NCBI GenBank assembly: GCA_963820775.1
Contig: CAWGBF010000015.1
Coordinates: forward strand, 186,001 to 250,000
DNA length: 64,000 bases
Direction of reading: 5' to 3'
Source of the DNA: Roseiarcus sp963820775
GTDB taxonomy: Bacteria; Pseudomonadota; Alphaproteobacteria; Rhizobiales; Beijerinckiaceae
Made by a program: the position numbers and the translations under genes. Below the pieces are notes generated by a model. That model did not search any database, was not told the origin of the DNA, and saw nothing but the letters and a program-made list of their open reading frames with translations. Shown one piece after another: positions 17,588 through 27,194 of the stretch (the first letter of the stretch is position 1; each line of letters starts with the position of its first letter).

Positions 17588-17752
17588 TTAGCGGCCGATC
17601 CCGACGTTGTTCTGCGCGTAGCTGGAGGGATTGTAAGGATTGCAGCTGGGATCGTTCGCGCAGCGGTTCGCCTCTCCGGAGGGATTGATCGCCTGATTGG
17701 CGTTGCAGCCGGAGAGGAGAGCCACAAAAGCCAGAATGATCGGGATCCGCAT
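17588..17752 (-). CDS. Small lipoprotein (54 aa)
   Basis: MRIPIILAFVALLSGCNANQ: a short signal peptide with lipobox LSGC, so Cys16 would be lipid-modified. The mature part is about 39 residues with two further Cys (NRCANDPSC) and Asn/Pro/Ser/Tyr-rich sequence. Such tiny entericidin-like lipoproteins are common in Hyphomicrobiales; function unknown. ATG 17752 is chosen because an upstream start would place charged residues before the hydrophobic core in a poorer way. Confidence 0.65.
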   Translation of the reverse strand: MRIPIILAFVALLSGCNANQAINPSGEANRCANDPSCNPYNPSSYAQNNVGIGR

Positions 17753-17944
17753 TCGCGTCCTCCAGTTCAATGGAGACGAGGCCGGCGCACGAAGAGAGTT
17801 TGGCGCGGGTGGCGATCGGGTTCAATAGCACTGGACGGCGGGGATCGTCAGTCCGATCGTCGCCAGGACGGAGCCCAGAAAGATATTGACGGCTTGCTCA
17901 TCTGGTTCGCGAGCGGCGCTGTCACGACCCGGCTGGCTCCACCG

Positions 17945-18385
17945 CTACAGCGGCGGGTTCTCCACGCCTATCTGTTTAAAGATGCCATGAGGCGCGCCGC
18001 CAGGCACAGGATCGGGCCGGATCTCCTTCAATCCTGTCTCATCGACAGTGTAATAAAAGTAATGCGGGGGAATTGCGACCACGCGATTGGTCGCTTCGAC
18101 CTCGACAAAGCCGGGTAGCGCCAGCTTTCCCGTGTGCGTGCCGCCCTGGCGCCACTTAACGCCCCAACGCCCATCGCCGCCAAGGACGGGGGGATCGTTG
18201 TCGTAACGCCAGTCGGGAAATCCTGCGTAAAGCGCTGCAAGGAAGCGAAGCGTCTCATCGGCGTCCATGCTCCGCAACGGCGTCACGAAACGAAGTCCGG
18301 GCGCGAACGACCGCCTGATTTTATCGATGTCGTGCTCCCGCAGGCCATCCATGTACAAGAGAAGAGCGGCGGGGGGCGTGACCAT
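17945..18385 (-). CDS. SnoaL-like / NTF2-fold ester-cyclase-type protein
   Basis: 146 aa from ATG 18385 (MVTPPAALLLYMDGLREHDIDKIRRSF). The pattern of a helical start, LRFVTPLRSMDADETLRFLAALYAGFPDWRYDND and a beta-rich middle (GRWGVKWRQGGTHTG) fits the NTF2/SnoaL superfamily, which binds or cyclises small molecules. The frame extends to 18484 without stop; that extension looks unlike the family. Its ligand cannot be inferred. Confidence 0.7.
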   Translation of the reverse strand: MVTPPAALLLYMDGLREHDIDKIRRSFAPGLRFVTPLRSMDADETLRFLAALYAGFPDWRYDNDPPVLGGDGRWGVKWRQGGTHTGKLALPGFVEVEATNRVVAIPPHYFYYTVDETGLKEIRPDPVPGGAPHGIFKQIGVENPPL

Positions 18386-18475
18386 GCCTGGATTTCCGTT
18401 TTCTGGGACGAATTGCCGCAACATTTTTGCCCATAGCGCGTTCAACTGCGACTCTCTCCGGGAAAGAACACTTTG

Positions 18476-18655
18476 ATGCGCCATGTGAATGTTTGCTCGG
18501 CGTGCGGCAAACCGACAACGGTGGCGAGCATATCGTGCTTATGGTGCGGACAGCCGAAGAAGTTGTTCTCGGGTCGCCTCGTGGCGGGATTGAAAGCCGC
18601 ATGGCTTGTTATGATGGGGTTCCTTGTCAGACGTAGACGCGCCCTACGACCTTGA
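18476..18655 (+). CDS. Small zinc-ribbon membrane protein (59 aa), tentative
   Basis: ATG 18476 opens 59 codons: MRHVNVCSACGKP...SISCLWCGQPKK, two CxxC pairs forming a putative zinc ribbon, then a hydrophobic stretch (LVAGLKAAWLVMMGFLV) and a basic end (RRRRALRP). GGGAAAG lies about 10 nt upstream. It diverges from the SnoaL-like gene. The CxxC/TM arrangement is sensible, but the gene is short and could be chance. Confidence 0.45.
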   Translation: MRHVNVCSACGKPTTVASISCLWCGQPKKLFSGRLVAGLKAAWLVMMGFLVRRRRALRP

Positions 18656-19103
18656 CTTGTCAGGGCGCGCCGCAGTTCGGCGGACCGGCTCGCGCTCATC
18701 GCTCCAACACCTGCCCTTTGACAATTCTCACGGATCGCAGGCGCTGCAGGCCAGGCTTCGGCGCGGCGCGCGCCGAACATGGGACCTGAAGCTGAGATCG
18801 CCGGCCCTCATCAGCAGCGTCGACGGCTTCGAGGGTCACGGGCGCCGGTTTTGAAGTCTCCCGCAACGACACGACCTGAAGGTCCAGCCGTATGGACGAC
18901 GCGCAAAGCGGAGCGCCGGGCGAAATGGGGCAGAATCAGAAAAATCGACAATTTCTTTCCTTTAAGCGAAGCTCATGCTATAACTTCCCTTAGTCGCGGA
19001 TTGAATCCGCGCCGTTGGGCGATGCGCCGGCGGAGGCAGGATGATAAATGCGGGCTTGGGCGGACAATTCCAAGCCTGAGACGAGAGGAGATTTTTTTGT
19101 TTG
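18656..19103. other. Gap before the left inverted repeat
   Basis: About 450 bp. The stretch 19070-19103 (CCTGAG, GAGAGGAG, T-run) is loosely similar, in reverse, to the region beyond the right inverted repeat (27306-27340), so the repeat may extend outward. No gene supported. Confidence 0.4.
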
Positions 19104-19154
19104 AATCGGCTGTAACCCATTGAAAAGTCCCAATTCGAAAAAATAAACGCTAGT
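19104..19154 (+). repeat. 51-bp inverted repeat, left copy
   Basis: The sequence from AATCGGC through ACCCATTGAAAAGTCCC to AATAAACGCTAGT recurs in inverse orientation at 27255-27305 with one visible mismatch (CTG against CCG). The pair bounds 8.2 kb. See also the decamer arrays at both inner edges. Confidence 0.9.
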
Positions 19155-19170
19155 GAATGCAAGCAAATTT

Positions 19171-19210
19171 ACTAGCGTTTACTAGCGCTAACTGACGTTT
19201 ATTGGCGTTT
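19171..19210 (+). repeat. Four tandem 10-bp repeats, left inner edge
   Basis: ACTAGCGTTT, ACTAGCGCTA, ACTGACGTTT and ATTGGCGTTT follow one another without gaps. One helical turn per unit suggests binding sites on the same face of the DNA. The end of the 51-bp repeat (AAACGCTAGT) is the same decamer in inverse orientation. Confidence 0.8.
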
Positions 19211-19583
19211 GCGAATCGGCTCGACCGGCCGAGCCGGGCGCCAGTTTTGGGGCTTTGGCTTCATTTTGATCTGTTTGGCGGCAGAGCGGCGCCGCGGACT
19301 CGCGTCGTCGGCGCAAAGGTGGCGCCCGTTTCCCGTGGCGATTTCGCGAGCCCAAGGCCGAGGCGATTTCGCGAGCCCAAGGCCGAATCGTCATCGCTTT
19401 TTCACGGGCCTCTGTCTATGATGAGTGTCCTCGGACTTGTGCCATCGCCTTGGCGTGGACAATCGGGAGCGTCGCTCTCTTAGGAGGGTCGCCGCGAGGA
19501 TCGTTGGATCCTTCCTTCGGCGCAGTCGACCACCCGCTCGACGACGCTTTCCTACAAAGCGCATATCGGGCGGAGAGTGTGGA
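19211..19583. other. Upstream region of the desaturase gene
   Basis: About 370 bp. Contains a short direct repeat (GCGATTTCGCGAGCCCAAGGCCGA occurs in two overlapping copies around 19339-19386). The desaturase frame is open from 19425, but the earlier codons look non-coding. No promoter could be picked with confidence. Confidence 0.4.
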
Positions 19584-20645
19584 ATGTCAGCGACGGAAAC
19601 GAAAAGCGCAACGTGGGCGGCCCGCGATTGGGGCCAGGCGCTCGTACCCTACCGCCGGGCGAGCGCGGCGTGGGGCGTCTTTGAGCTCACGGTCACCTTC
19701 CCGCCCTTTGCCGCGGTCTGGACCGCGATGCTGCTCGCTTCGCGCCATGGCCAGTTCTGGCTTTCGTTCGCGCTGGCGCCGCTCGCCGCTGGGCTGCTCA
19801 TTCGCCTGTTTCTAATCCAGCACGATTGCGGCCACGGTTCGTTCTTCCCGAGCAAGCTTGCCAACGACTGGATGGGGCGCGCGCTCGGCGTGTTGACGAT
19901 GACGCCTTACGATCACTGGCGGCGGTGCCATGCGATCCATCATGCGACATCGGGCAATCTCGACCGGCGCGGCATCGGCGACATCAAGACGCTCACGGTG
20001 CGGGAATATTTCGCGCGCAACTGGCGCGACCGTCTGCGCTACCGCCTCTATCGCCATCCGCTGGTGATGTTCGGGCTGGGCCCGGCCTATGTGTTCCTGC
20101 TCGAGAACCGCTTGCCATTCGGCTTCATGCGCAAGGGCGCCACGCCGTGGCTCAGCACGATGACTACCAACGCAGGAATCCTGCTCGCCGCCGGTGTCCT
20201 AGTGCTATGCGTGGGCTTCACAACGTTCCTCGTCATCCATTTGCCGATTGTCGTGCTCGCTGCGACGATGGGCGTCTGGTTGTTCTACGTTCAGCATCAA
20301 TTCGAGGCGACGACATGGGACGGGACGACAGCTTGGCGTCAGCCTGAAGCGGCGCTGCACGGCAGCTCGCATTATGACCTGCCGCTGCCGCTGCGCTGGT
20401 TCAGCGCCAATATCGGCGTGCATCACGTGCATCATCTGTCGAGCGGCGTTCCCTTTTATCGGCTTCCCGAGGTCTTACGGACCTATCCTGAGCTCCGCGA
20501 AGTCAGCCGGCTCACTTTGTGGCGCAGCTTCGTCTGCGTCCGTCTCGCGCTGTGGGACGAGGAAACGCGGCGGCTCTTGTCGTTTCGCGAGGCTCGCGAG
20601 GCTCGGGCGGCGCGCATCGCTTATCAGCGCGTGAGGCCAGCCTGA
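19584..20645 (+). CDS. Membrane fatty acid desaturase (type 1, DesA/omega-6-like)
   Basis: 353 aa with four to five membrane helices and the three histidine boxes of di-iron membrane desaturases: HDCGHG (about residue 83), HAIHH (about 119) and HHVHH (about 285). It would insert a cis double bond into membrane acyl chains using O2 and an electron donor. ATG 19584 gives the usual N-terminus; the longer open frame is poorly coding. It lies inside the inverted-repeat-bounded segment near a cold-shock gene, which fits membrane adaptation to low temperature, an inference only. Confidence 0.88.
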   Translation: MSATETKSATWAARDWGQALVPYRRASAAWGVFELTVTFPPFAAVWTAMLLASRHGQFWLSFALAPLAAGLLIRLFLIQHDCGHGSFFPSKLANDWMGRALGVLTMTPYDHWRRCHAIHHATSGNLDRRGIGDIKTLTVREYFARNWRDRLRYRLYRHPLVMFGLGPAYVFLLENRLPFGFMRKGATPWLSTMTTNAGILLAAGVLVLCVGFTTFLVIHLPIVVLAATMGVWLFYVQHQFEATTWDGTTAWRQPEAALHGSSHYDLPLPLRWFSANIGVHHVHHLSSGVPFYRLPEVLRTYPELREVSRLTLWRSFVCVRLALWDEETRRLLSFREAREARAARIAYQRVRPA

Positions 20646-20687
20646 TTCGATCGGTCGAGCGGCAGGGAGCGAAACTCCTCGAGGCCG

Positions 20688-20972
20688 TTACCGCGGTCGC
20701 GACGGGCGAGGCGATCGCCGTCCGGACACGGGATCGGCCCACAGCGCGGGCGCCGATTGTTCGCCCGGCGCCAAACCGACGGCGACGAGATCGGTTTCCC
20801 TGACTGCGCGCGCGAAAGGCTCGGCCTGGCTCTTGACGCGATAGGTCGGGGAGTCGGCATCGTCCGCCGGCAAAACGCTCACCACCTCATAGGGACCCGT
20901 GGGTCTTGATATCGACGGGAGCCTCCTGGCGAAGTCAACCGCTTGTCCGATCGCGAACTTATGGCAAGTCAT
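20688..20972 (-). CDS. Conserved hypothetical protein (94 aa)
   Basis: MTCHKFAIGQAVDFARR..., then PTGPYEVVSVLPADDADSPTYRVKSQAEPFARAVRETDL. This pattern (F-x-IGQ-x-V, Y-x-V, YR-I/V-KS-x-x-E, R-x-V-x-E-x-DL) belongs to a short protein family frequent in Rhizobiales, of unknown function, probably a small beta-barrel domain. The tail after residue 70 is low complexity. It converges on the desaturase gene. Confidence 0.65.
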   Translation of the reverse strand: MTCHKFAIGQAVDFARRLPSISRPTGPYEVVSVLPADDADSPTYRVKSQAEPFARAVRETDLVAVGLAPGEQSAPALWADPVSGRRSPRPSRPR

Positions 20973-21198
20973 GATGTAGCCGCCTCTCTGGCCCTCTGGC
21001 TCAAAGCGTGCGAGAAAGTGATTTCACCGGACGAGCGGCTCTGATCTCACCGGGCCTATGCCGCTGAACATGACCCGTACGCTTGGTGTAACGGCTGCAA
21101 GTCCGTCCATGGACATCCTTTTGGCGCCTAGGCTCTTATGTCCTTCCTCGCCGGATCGGCTGCGGGACGTTGCGGGTCGCGCGATGAAATCCATCAGC
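20973..21198. other. Gap between the 94-aa gene and the csp terminator
   Basis: About 225 bp, no gene or recognisable site. Nothing specific seen. Confidence 0.4.
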
Positions 21199-21231
21199 AA
21201 AAACCCCGCGCACAGCGAACCGAGCGCGGGG
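21199..21231 (-). terminator. Rho-independent terminator of the cold-shock gene
   Basis: On the reverse strand CCCCGCGC and GCGCGGGG form an 8-bp stem with a 12-nt loop, followed by TTTTT. It lies 67 nt after the csp stop codon and is correctly oriented. Confidence 0.8.
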
Positions 21232-21297
21232 TCAGGAACCACATTGGCCCTGCCAGTACATCCGTGGTCAAGGCGATAGGGCTACCGGCGCGCCCGA

Positions 21298-21507
21298 TCA
21301 GGCGGCCTTCAGATTATCCGCCGAGGACTTTCCGGTCTTCCGATCTGCGACAACATCATAAGAGACCTTCTGTCCCTCGTTGAGGCTGTACATTCCGGCT
21401 CGCTCGACGGCGCTGATGTGCACGAAAACATCCTTGCTGCCGTCATCCGGCTGGATGAAGCCAAAGCCTTTTTGGCTGTTGAACCACTTTACGGTTCCTT
21501 GCGTCAT
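21298..21507 (-). CDS. Cold-shock protein, CspA family
   Basis: 69 aa: MTQGTVKWFNSQKGFGFI, then DVFVHISAVERAG and VSYDV. This is a single cold-shock domain with RNP1 (KGFGFI) and RNP2 (VFVHI) nucleic-acid binding motifs. It acts as a single-strand RNA/DNA chaperone in the cytoplasm. GAAAG (from CTTTC) is upstream of the start. The about 150-bp leader upstream may carry cold-responsive RNA structure, as in other csp genes. It has its own terminator. Confidence 0.95.
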   Translation of the reverse strand: MTQGTVKWFNSQKGFGFIQPDDGSKDVFVHISAVERAGMYSLNEGQKVSYDVVADRKTGKSSADNLKAA

Positions 21508-21874
21508 GAGACACTTCTTTCAGGTACGTGTTTAGGTAGACTGCGCGGTCGCGCAGCCGGCTTACAGTAATCGAGATTTTGGAAGAAGGTCGTCAGTCCG
21601 ACGCGTAGCGCGCGGCGAGGCCAAGTCTTTCGGCCGAAACTCGATCGCGCACACATAGTCTATGTCAGCGCCCTTCACAAGGCCCGTGAAGGCACGCTTC
21701 TGGTGTGGAGGCCAGTCACTGAGCCGACGTCTCGAGGCGGCGGTGCTCGGATGCGGCGGAATTGGGGCGCCAATGGTTCTGCATCAGCCAGGGCTGCAAA
21801 ACGATAGTCGTTCACACGATAGTTTCTACCGCTTCATGGAGCCCCGTCAGGCCAGCGACGGATGGGCCCCTCCT
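21508..21874. other. csp leader and hlyD downstream region
   Basis: About 370 bp. The part next to csp (to about 21660) is probably its 5' untranslated leader. A pairing stretch (GCGCGGTCGCGCAGCCGG near 21542) could form a hairpin. No gene supported. Confidence 0.4.
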
Positions 21875-23438
21875 CTACCTCTCCCTGAGCGCCTCGGATC
21901 CGATTTTCGCGAGCGGCGAGAGCAAATAGTCGATGACGCGGCGGGAGTCGGTTCGGATTTCCACGGTGACAGTCATGCCTGGGGCCAACGGGATCGTCGC
22001 GTTGTCGATCTTCATCGCGGTTTCGTCGAGCGACACGGCAACCGGAAAGACGAAGCTTTCAGGTTGACCGGGGGCGGTGGGCGCTTCGGGCGCCATATTG
22101 GCGGTCGCTGTGGCGTTGGCGAGCCCGCGTTTTGCGTCCTGCTCGGCGATGGCGGCGGAGGCGATGCTGACGACCTTGCCGTGCAGGGCGCCGAAGCGAG
22201 TGAACGGGAAGGCGTCGACCTTAATCACGGCGTCTTGGCCCAGCTTGACGAAGCCGATATCGAGATTGGCCACCAGCGCCTCGACCTGAAGCTTGCCGCC
22301 GATCGGCGTCAGAACAACGAGCTGTTGGCCCGTGGTGACCACCTGGCCGACCGTAGTGACGGCCAACTGCTGGACGACGCCGTCCGTGGGCGCATAAAGC
22401 CGGGTGCGGGTGAGGCGCGCGTCGGCCTTGGCGAGCGCCTGACGCGATTCATCCGCCTTGCGCGCGGCCTCGGCGAGCTTGTTCTCGTTGTCGGCGATGA
22501 ACTGGGAGATGGTCTTTGCTTTTTCGCTGTGCACCGCCCTGAGCGCAGCGTCGGTTTCGATCAATTGGCCCTGGTCGGAGGCGAGCGCCGACTGAGACTT
22601 TTCGAGTTCTTCCTTAGCGTTATAAAGATCGATCTTGGTGCCGACGTTGAGGTCGATCGCCTGCTGCCGAGTCGAGACGCGCTGGTTCAAGGTGTCCATC
22701 AGCGTGTTCTGGAAGGCGATGCTCATGTCGAGACGTTTTTGCGTCGCCATCTTTTCCGCCATCTGCCGGTCGAGCGCTTTGAGCGCGTCGGAGAGCTGAG
22801 CGAGATCTGCTCGCAGAACGGCTTCTTGGCGCAGACGGAATGGTTCGGGCACAGCCTCGTCCCAGGCGACCTTCAAATCGGCTCGGCCGGCTAGATTCTC
22901 GACCGAGCTAGAGTTCGGTCGCCAGCGTATCGTCCTTGCTGCGGGCGTCGAGCCTGTCCGACGCCATAAGGGCCCCGACCCCAGCGGCGCGCACAGCGTC
23001 GATCGCATAGCGGCGCCGTGCGATCTCCGCCAGGCTCGCGTTGAGCGCGTCCTGGGCGCTGACCGCGTCGGCGTTGGCTTCCGCGGGATCCAACTCCAAA
23101 AGCAGGTCTCCCGCCTTGACGGTTTCGCCCTTCTCGACATGGATCGCGGCGATCTTGCCGGGATCAAGCGGTTCGATCACCTTGGCGTAGCCAGCGGTCT
23201 CGATCTTGCCCGGCGCGGTCGCATGGACGTCCAGCCGGCCAAAATACGACCAGACCAGCGCCGCCAGCGCGCAGACGCTAATCGTCGCCATCAGCGCGAT
23301 CGGCAGCGGAGGGGGCGGAGTTTCCAGGATTTCCAGCGCGGCGGGCAGGAATTCGCGATCACGTCCCGTGACTACGACCGGAGGCCGCCGCGAAGGCTGA
23401 GGCGAGGGCGCCTCCGGCGGCGCGGTGCGTTCGTTCAT
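21875..23438 (-). pseudogene. HlyD-family type I secretion membrane-fusion protein, frameshifted
   Basis: From ATG 23438 the first frame gives a cytoplasmic Pro-rich start, one TM helix (about residues 50-75) and the lipoyl-like HlyD motif (KVIEPLDPGKIAAIHVEKGETV). It stops at about 22908. A second frame then supplies the long coiled-coil hairpin and the C-terminal beta domain (LRADLAQLSDALK...; TDGVVQQLAVTTVGQVV; MTVTVEI). One indel near 22905-22920 explains the break. Intact, it would bridge inner-membrane ATPase and outer-membrane TolC. It overlaps the ATPase gene by ATGA. Confidence 0.8.
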
Positions 23439-25612
23439 GCCGGCGCCCTCACCCTCGCCTGGTCGGATTGCAGCGCCCAAAGACGGGCGTAGAGCCCGTC
23501 TTTGCGCGCCAGCAGCTCCTCGTGACCGCCGACCTCGACTATCTCACCCCTTAGCATGCCCACGATCCGCGTGCAGGGGCGAACGGCAGCTAGGCGATGA
23601 GCGATGATAATGACGGTGCGCCCACGCACGATCGAGCGCATGTTCTCCTGAATGATCCTTTCGCTCTCGTAGTCGAGCGCGGAGGTGGCTTCATCGAGAA
23701 TCAAAACCCGAGGATTGGTCACCAAGGCCCTGGCGATGGCGATGCGCTGACGCTGGCCGCCAGAGAGATTGGCGCCGCGTTCCTCAATCATCGTGTCGTA
23801 GCCTTGCGGCAACTGGGCGATGAATTCGTCTGCGCCCGCGAGGCGCGCCGCATGCATCACCATCACGCGGGGCATGGCGGGATCGCCGAGCGCAATATTC
23901 TCGTGGATGGTGCGGTTGAAAAGAAGATTCTCTTGCAGCACGACCCCAATCTGCCGGCGCAGCCAGCCAGGATCGAGCTGGGCGGCGTCGACGCCGTCGA
24001 TCATCATCTGGCCGGATTGCGGACTATAGAGGCGCTGGACGAGCTTGGTTAGGGTGGATTTACCCGACCCTGACGGACCGACGACGCCGATCACCTCCCC
24101 CGGCTCTATGGAAAGCGAGACGTTGCGCAACGCGTCCGCCGCATCGGGCCGGTAGCGCATCGTCACGTTCCGAAACTCGATGGCGCCGCGCGGCGGCGGC
24201 AAGGTCAGAAGGTTCTGGGGCGCTGGCTCTGGCGGCGCGTTGAGGATATCGCCCAGACGCGCGACGGACACCTGCACCTGCTGAAAATCCTGCCACAATT
24301 GCGACAGCCGCAGGATCGGCTGCACCACTTGGCTCGCGATCATGTTGAAGGCGATGAGTTCGCCGACTGTCATCGTGCCTTCGATCACCGATTGCGCGCC
24401 GACAAACAGGATCAGCGCGGTGGTGACCTTGCTCACATACTGAATGAGGTTCTGCCCGAGCGTTCCCGAAACGCCGGCGTTGAAGGAGGTGCGCACGTAA
24501 GCCGCCAGACGCTCCTCCCATTGCGCCTGCATCATCGGCTCGACGCTCGCCGCCTTGAGGGTCTGCGCGCCGACGATCGATTCGACCAGGAACTGTTGCG
24601 ATCGCGCGCCGCGGTTGAACTTCTCATTGATCTGTTCGCGCAGCACCGGCCGAATGAGGGTGGCTATGACGACATAGACTGGAATCGAAGCGAGGACGAC
24701 CAGAGTGAGCTTCGCCGAATAGATGAACATCACGACGAAGAAGATGAGCGTGAAGACAAGATCGAGCAGCGAGGTGAGGCCTTGCCCGGTCAGAAAGCTG
24801 CGGATCGTCTCGAGCTCGCGCATGCGAGCCACCGTCTGCCCGGCCGGGCGGGTTTCGAAATAAGCGAGCGGCAGGCGAAAGAGATGATGGAACAGGCGCC
24901 GGCCCAACTCGACATCCATCCGGTTGGTGGTGTGGCTCAGCGTATAGGTGCGCAAGAACTGCAGGATGGTCTCGAACAAGCCGAGCGTCACCATGCCGAC
25001 GACCAACACGAGAAGCGTCGAAATGCCTTTGTGCACCAACACCTTATCCACGACGAGTTGGAAGAAGATCGGCGTCGCCAGCGCGAACAATTGCACAAAC
25101 AGCGACGCGACCAGCACATGGCTAAGGGGGCGCCGGTAGCGCAGAATCGAGGGCCAAAACCAACGGAACCCGAAGGTTTTGGGATCGACCCCGGCTCCGC
25201 CAAGCCGTCGCGTGATCAGCACCAATTCGCCGGAGGACAGCGACGCTATGTCCTCCGTCGACAGTTCTTGCGCGGTCCGGCCGATCGGATCGACTAGCCT
25301 CGCCATTCCTTTGGTCGAGCCCGCGCCCAGGACCGCGAAACCACCCTCCTTCAGGCCCACGATCGCCGGATAGGGAATGGCGCCCAGCCGCCGGGCGGTC
25401 ACTCCGCGAATAATACGCGATTTCAACTGAAGAATATTCGCGCCGCGAACGATATCCTCAGCCGCCGCCCTGCGGCCGGTCAGGGCAAGTTGATGCTTCA
25501 GTTGCGCGATATCGCCGGCGATGCGGTAATATCCCGCCACCAACGAAAGCCCGGACAGCCCCGAGTCCAACAATTGCGCCGGCGCTGGAGATCCCATCTC
25601 GCTCTTGCCCAT
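23435..25612 (-). CDS. Type I secretion ABC transporter, HlyB type
   Basis: 725 aa: an N-terminal C39-peptidase-like domain without the catalytic Cys (about residues 1-130), an ABC type 1 transmembrane domain (about 160-440) and a nucleotide-binding domain with Walker A GPSGSGKST, signature LSGGQRQR, Walker B VLILDEATSALD and switch His IIAHRL. It would energise one-step export of an RTX-type or similar protein. The adaptor gene downstream is frameshifted and no secreted substrate gene is recognisable nearby, so the system may be silent. Confidence 0.9.
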   Translation of the reverse strand: MGKSEMGSPAPAQLLDSGLSGLSLVAGYYRIAGDIAQLKHQLALTGRRAAAEDIVRGANILQLKSRIIRGVTARRLGAIPYPAIVGLKEGGFAVLGAGSTKGMARLVDPIGRTAQELSTEDIASLSSGELVLITRRLGGAGVDPKTFGFRWFWPSILRYRRPLSHVLVASLFVQLFALATPIFFQLVVDKVLVHKGISTLLVLVVGMVTLGLFETILQFLRTYTLSHTTNRMDVELGRRLFHHLFRLPLAYFETRPAGQTVARMRELETIRSFLTGQGLTSLLDLVFTLIFFVVMFIYSAKLTLVVLASIPVYVVIATLIRPVLREQINEKFNRGARSQQFLVESIVGAQTLKAASVEPMMQAQWEERLAAYVRTSFNAGVSGTLGQNLIQYVSKVTTALILFVGAQSVIEGTMTVGELIAFNMIASQVVQPILRLSQLWQDFQQVQVSVARLGDILNAPPEPAPQNLLTLPPPRGAIEFRNVTMRYRPDAADALRNVSLSIEPGEVIGVVGPSGSGKSTLTKLVQRLYSPQSGQMMIDGVDAAQLDPGWLRRQIGVVLQENLLFNRTIHENIALGDPAMPRVMVMHAARLAGADEFIAQLPQGYDTMIEERGANLSGGQRQRIAIARALVTNPRVLILDEATSALDYESERIIQENMRSIVRGRTVIIIAHRLAAVRPCTRIVGMLRGEIVEVGGHEELLARKDGLYARLWALQSDQARVRAPA

Positions 25613-25890
25613 TGCGGTGGTATTATCCGACCTTTATCGTTATTTCCAGACTGGATGCAACGAAAATGTTAGCTACAGATCTGAAGATGTTGCCTCGGTG
25701 ATGGTCAGCATGGTCAAACGAGCCCAGGATCGCTGCGATCGTCGGGCGCGACCGACCGCTCATTCTACCTGGGTCGCCCGACGCGTATAGGGTCGGTGAG
25801 CCCGAGGCCAGATCCAAGGCCAGATCCGGGGCTTGCGATGAAAATCGCGGTCGACCAAATGGCGTCATGCTACGCGCAAAGGAGGCTCCC
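25613..25890. other. Divergent promoter region (secretion ATPase / DUF2277)
   Basis: 278 bp between divergent genes. It contains a short tandem (GAGGCCAGATCCAAGGCCAGATCC near 25803). No conserved operator recognised. Confidence 0.4.
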
Positions 25891-26157
25891 GTGTGCCGCA
25901 ACATCCGCCCCCTGTTCAATTTCGAGCCACCCGCCAGCGAAGCGGAAATCCGCGCGTCCGCGCTTCAGTTCGTGCGCAAGGTGAGCGGTTTTAGCAAGCC
26001 CTCGCAAGCCAATGCGGAGGCGTTCGAGCGCGCGGTCGACGAGGTGACGGAAGCGGCTCGGCGGCTCATCTTCTCCCTGCATAGCGCCGCTCCGCCGCGT
26101 GACCGGGAGACCGAAGCCCAAAAGGCTCGGGAGCGATCGCGGCTGCGCTATGGATAG
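25891..26157 (+). CDS. DUF2277 domain-containing protein
   Basis: 88 aa beginning VCRNIRPLFNFEPPASEAEIRASALQFVRKVSGF..., which matches the conserved DUF2277 family over its full length (CRNI start, FNFEPPA, QFVRK-x-SG, AxERAVDEV, APPRDRE). The start is GTG 25891: AGGAGG sits 5 nt upstream and the family begins M-CRNI. An ATG at 25867 would put extra residues before it and has no such site. Function unknown. Confidence 0.85.
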   Translation: MCRNIRPLFNFEPPASEAEIRASALQFVRKVSGFSKPSQANAEAFERAVDEVTEAARRLIFSLHSAAPPRDRETEAQKARERSRLRYG

Positions 26158-26175
26158 GCGGAGGCCGCGCGTTGG

Positions 26176-27027
26176 TCACGCGCCGGAATAAGCGCTGATT
26201 TCGGGCGGCCGCCAGCCTTGCAGCGCCCCGTCGCGCGGCCGGAAGATCTCGACCTTGAGCGGATAACAGCGCGCCTCGTCGCTCGAGTGGCCCGACCCGC
26301 AGTCGCCGCCCGGGCAGGCCGACAGTGCGCCGAGAAGATCGATCTCGGCGAAGAATTCGATGAAATCTCCGGGCCGCACTGGGCTCGCCTTCATGAAGTA
26401 GCGGTGGGAGACGCGGTCGAAGCCGGTGCACATGAACACGTTGAGCACGTCATGGACATGCGCCTCAGCCTCGCTCGTCGGCAGTTTCATCCGCTCCGCC
26501 AGCGCCCGCGTCAGGTTCGAATGGCAGCAATGGTGATAGTCGGTCCCGGTCAATAGGCGGTTGGTGTAAGGATCGCAGCGCGTTCCGATCACATCGTGGA
26601 CGCCCGCTCCGTCGGTGTCGAACCCATACCAGCCGAGCGTGTCGCAAGTGATGGTCGCCATCGGCCTCAAATAGGGCAACGCGCTCCAGAGCCGGGCGCC
26701 GGTGGTGACATGCGTCGCGTGGAGCGCGCGGGTCTTGCCGCTGAAGAAGCGCTCGTCGAGATTGGCGGCGCTCCACAAGTTGAGGTCGCCGACCTGCGGG
26801 CCCTCGATGCTGACGATGCGGAAGATATGCCCGGCCGGAACGTCGAACGCGCGTCCCTCCCGCGGCGGCGCAATCGTCTCGCCGATCTTCGTCATGCCCG
26901 CTCGGGCGTTGTCGTAGAACGTCGCGTCGTACGCGGGCAGCTGGTCGATGGCGTAGACGATGACCGGTTTGGCTGCGCGGCGCTGATCGGCGTCCGGGGG
27001 AGGTTGGGTCTGATGTGGGCTCGTCAT
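26176..27027 (-). CDS. DUF1989 / urea-carboxylase-associated family protein
   Basis: 283 aa. Conserved features of DUF1989 are visible: GHIFRIVSIEGPQVGDLNLWSA, RCDPYTNRLLTG, HHCCHSNL, NVFMCTGFD, and C-terminal ACPGGDCG, providing Cys/His candidates for a metal site. Relatives are linked to urea carboxylase or amino-acid metabolism, but none of those genes is adjacent. It converges on the DUF2277 gene with an 18-bp gap. ATG 27027 is used; GTG 27030 is adjacent. Confidence 0.8.
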   Translation of the reverse strand: MTSPHQTQPPPDADQRRAAKPVIVYAIDQLPAYDATFYDNARAGMTKIGETIAPPREGRAFDVPAGHIFRIVSIEGPQVGDLNLWSAANLDERFFSGKTRALHATHVTTGARLWSALPYLRPMATITCDTLGWYGFDTDGAGVHDVIGTRCDPYTNRLLTGTDYHHCCHSNLTRALAERMKLPTSEAEAHVHDVLNVFMCTGFDRVSHRYFMKASPVRPGDFIEFFAEIDLLGALSACPGGDCGSGHSSDEARCYPLKVEIFRPRDGALQGWRPPEISAYSGA

Positions 27028-27194
27028 CACCGAAGAGGCTAGTCGACGGCCAAGCGGCCGGCAAAGGGCGAATGGGGGTGCGGCGGTCCAGCCGTGAGTC
27101 TCGCGACTTGCAACGGAGGTGTGGAGTAACGCAACGCGGGGTCAAACCCGCGCAATTCCACGCCGGGTCTCCGGGCAATCCCGCCGGCCAAAGG

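Noticed and set aside
24299..25297. Forward open frame of 332 codons rich in charged residues.
   Set aside because: Antisense to the secretion ATPase gene, whose domains are unambiguous.
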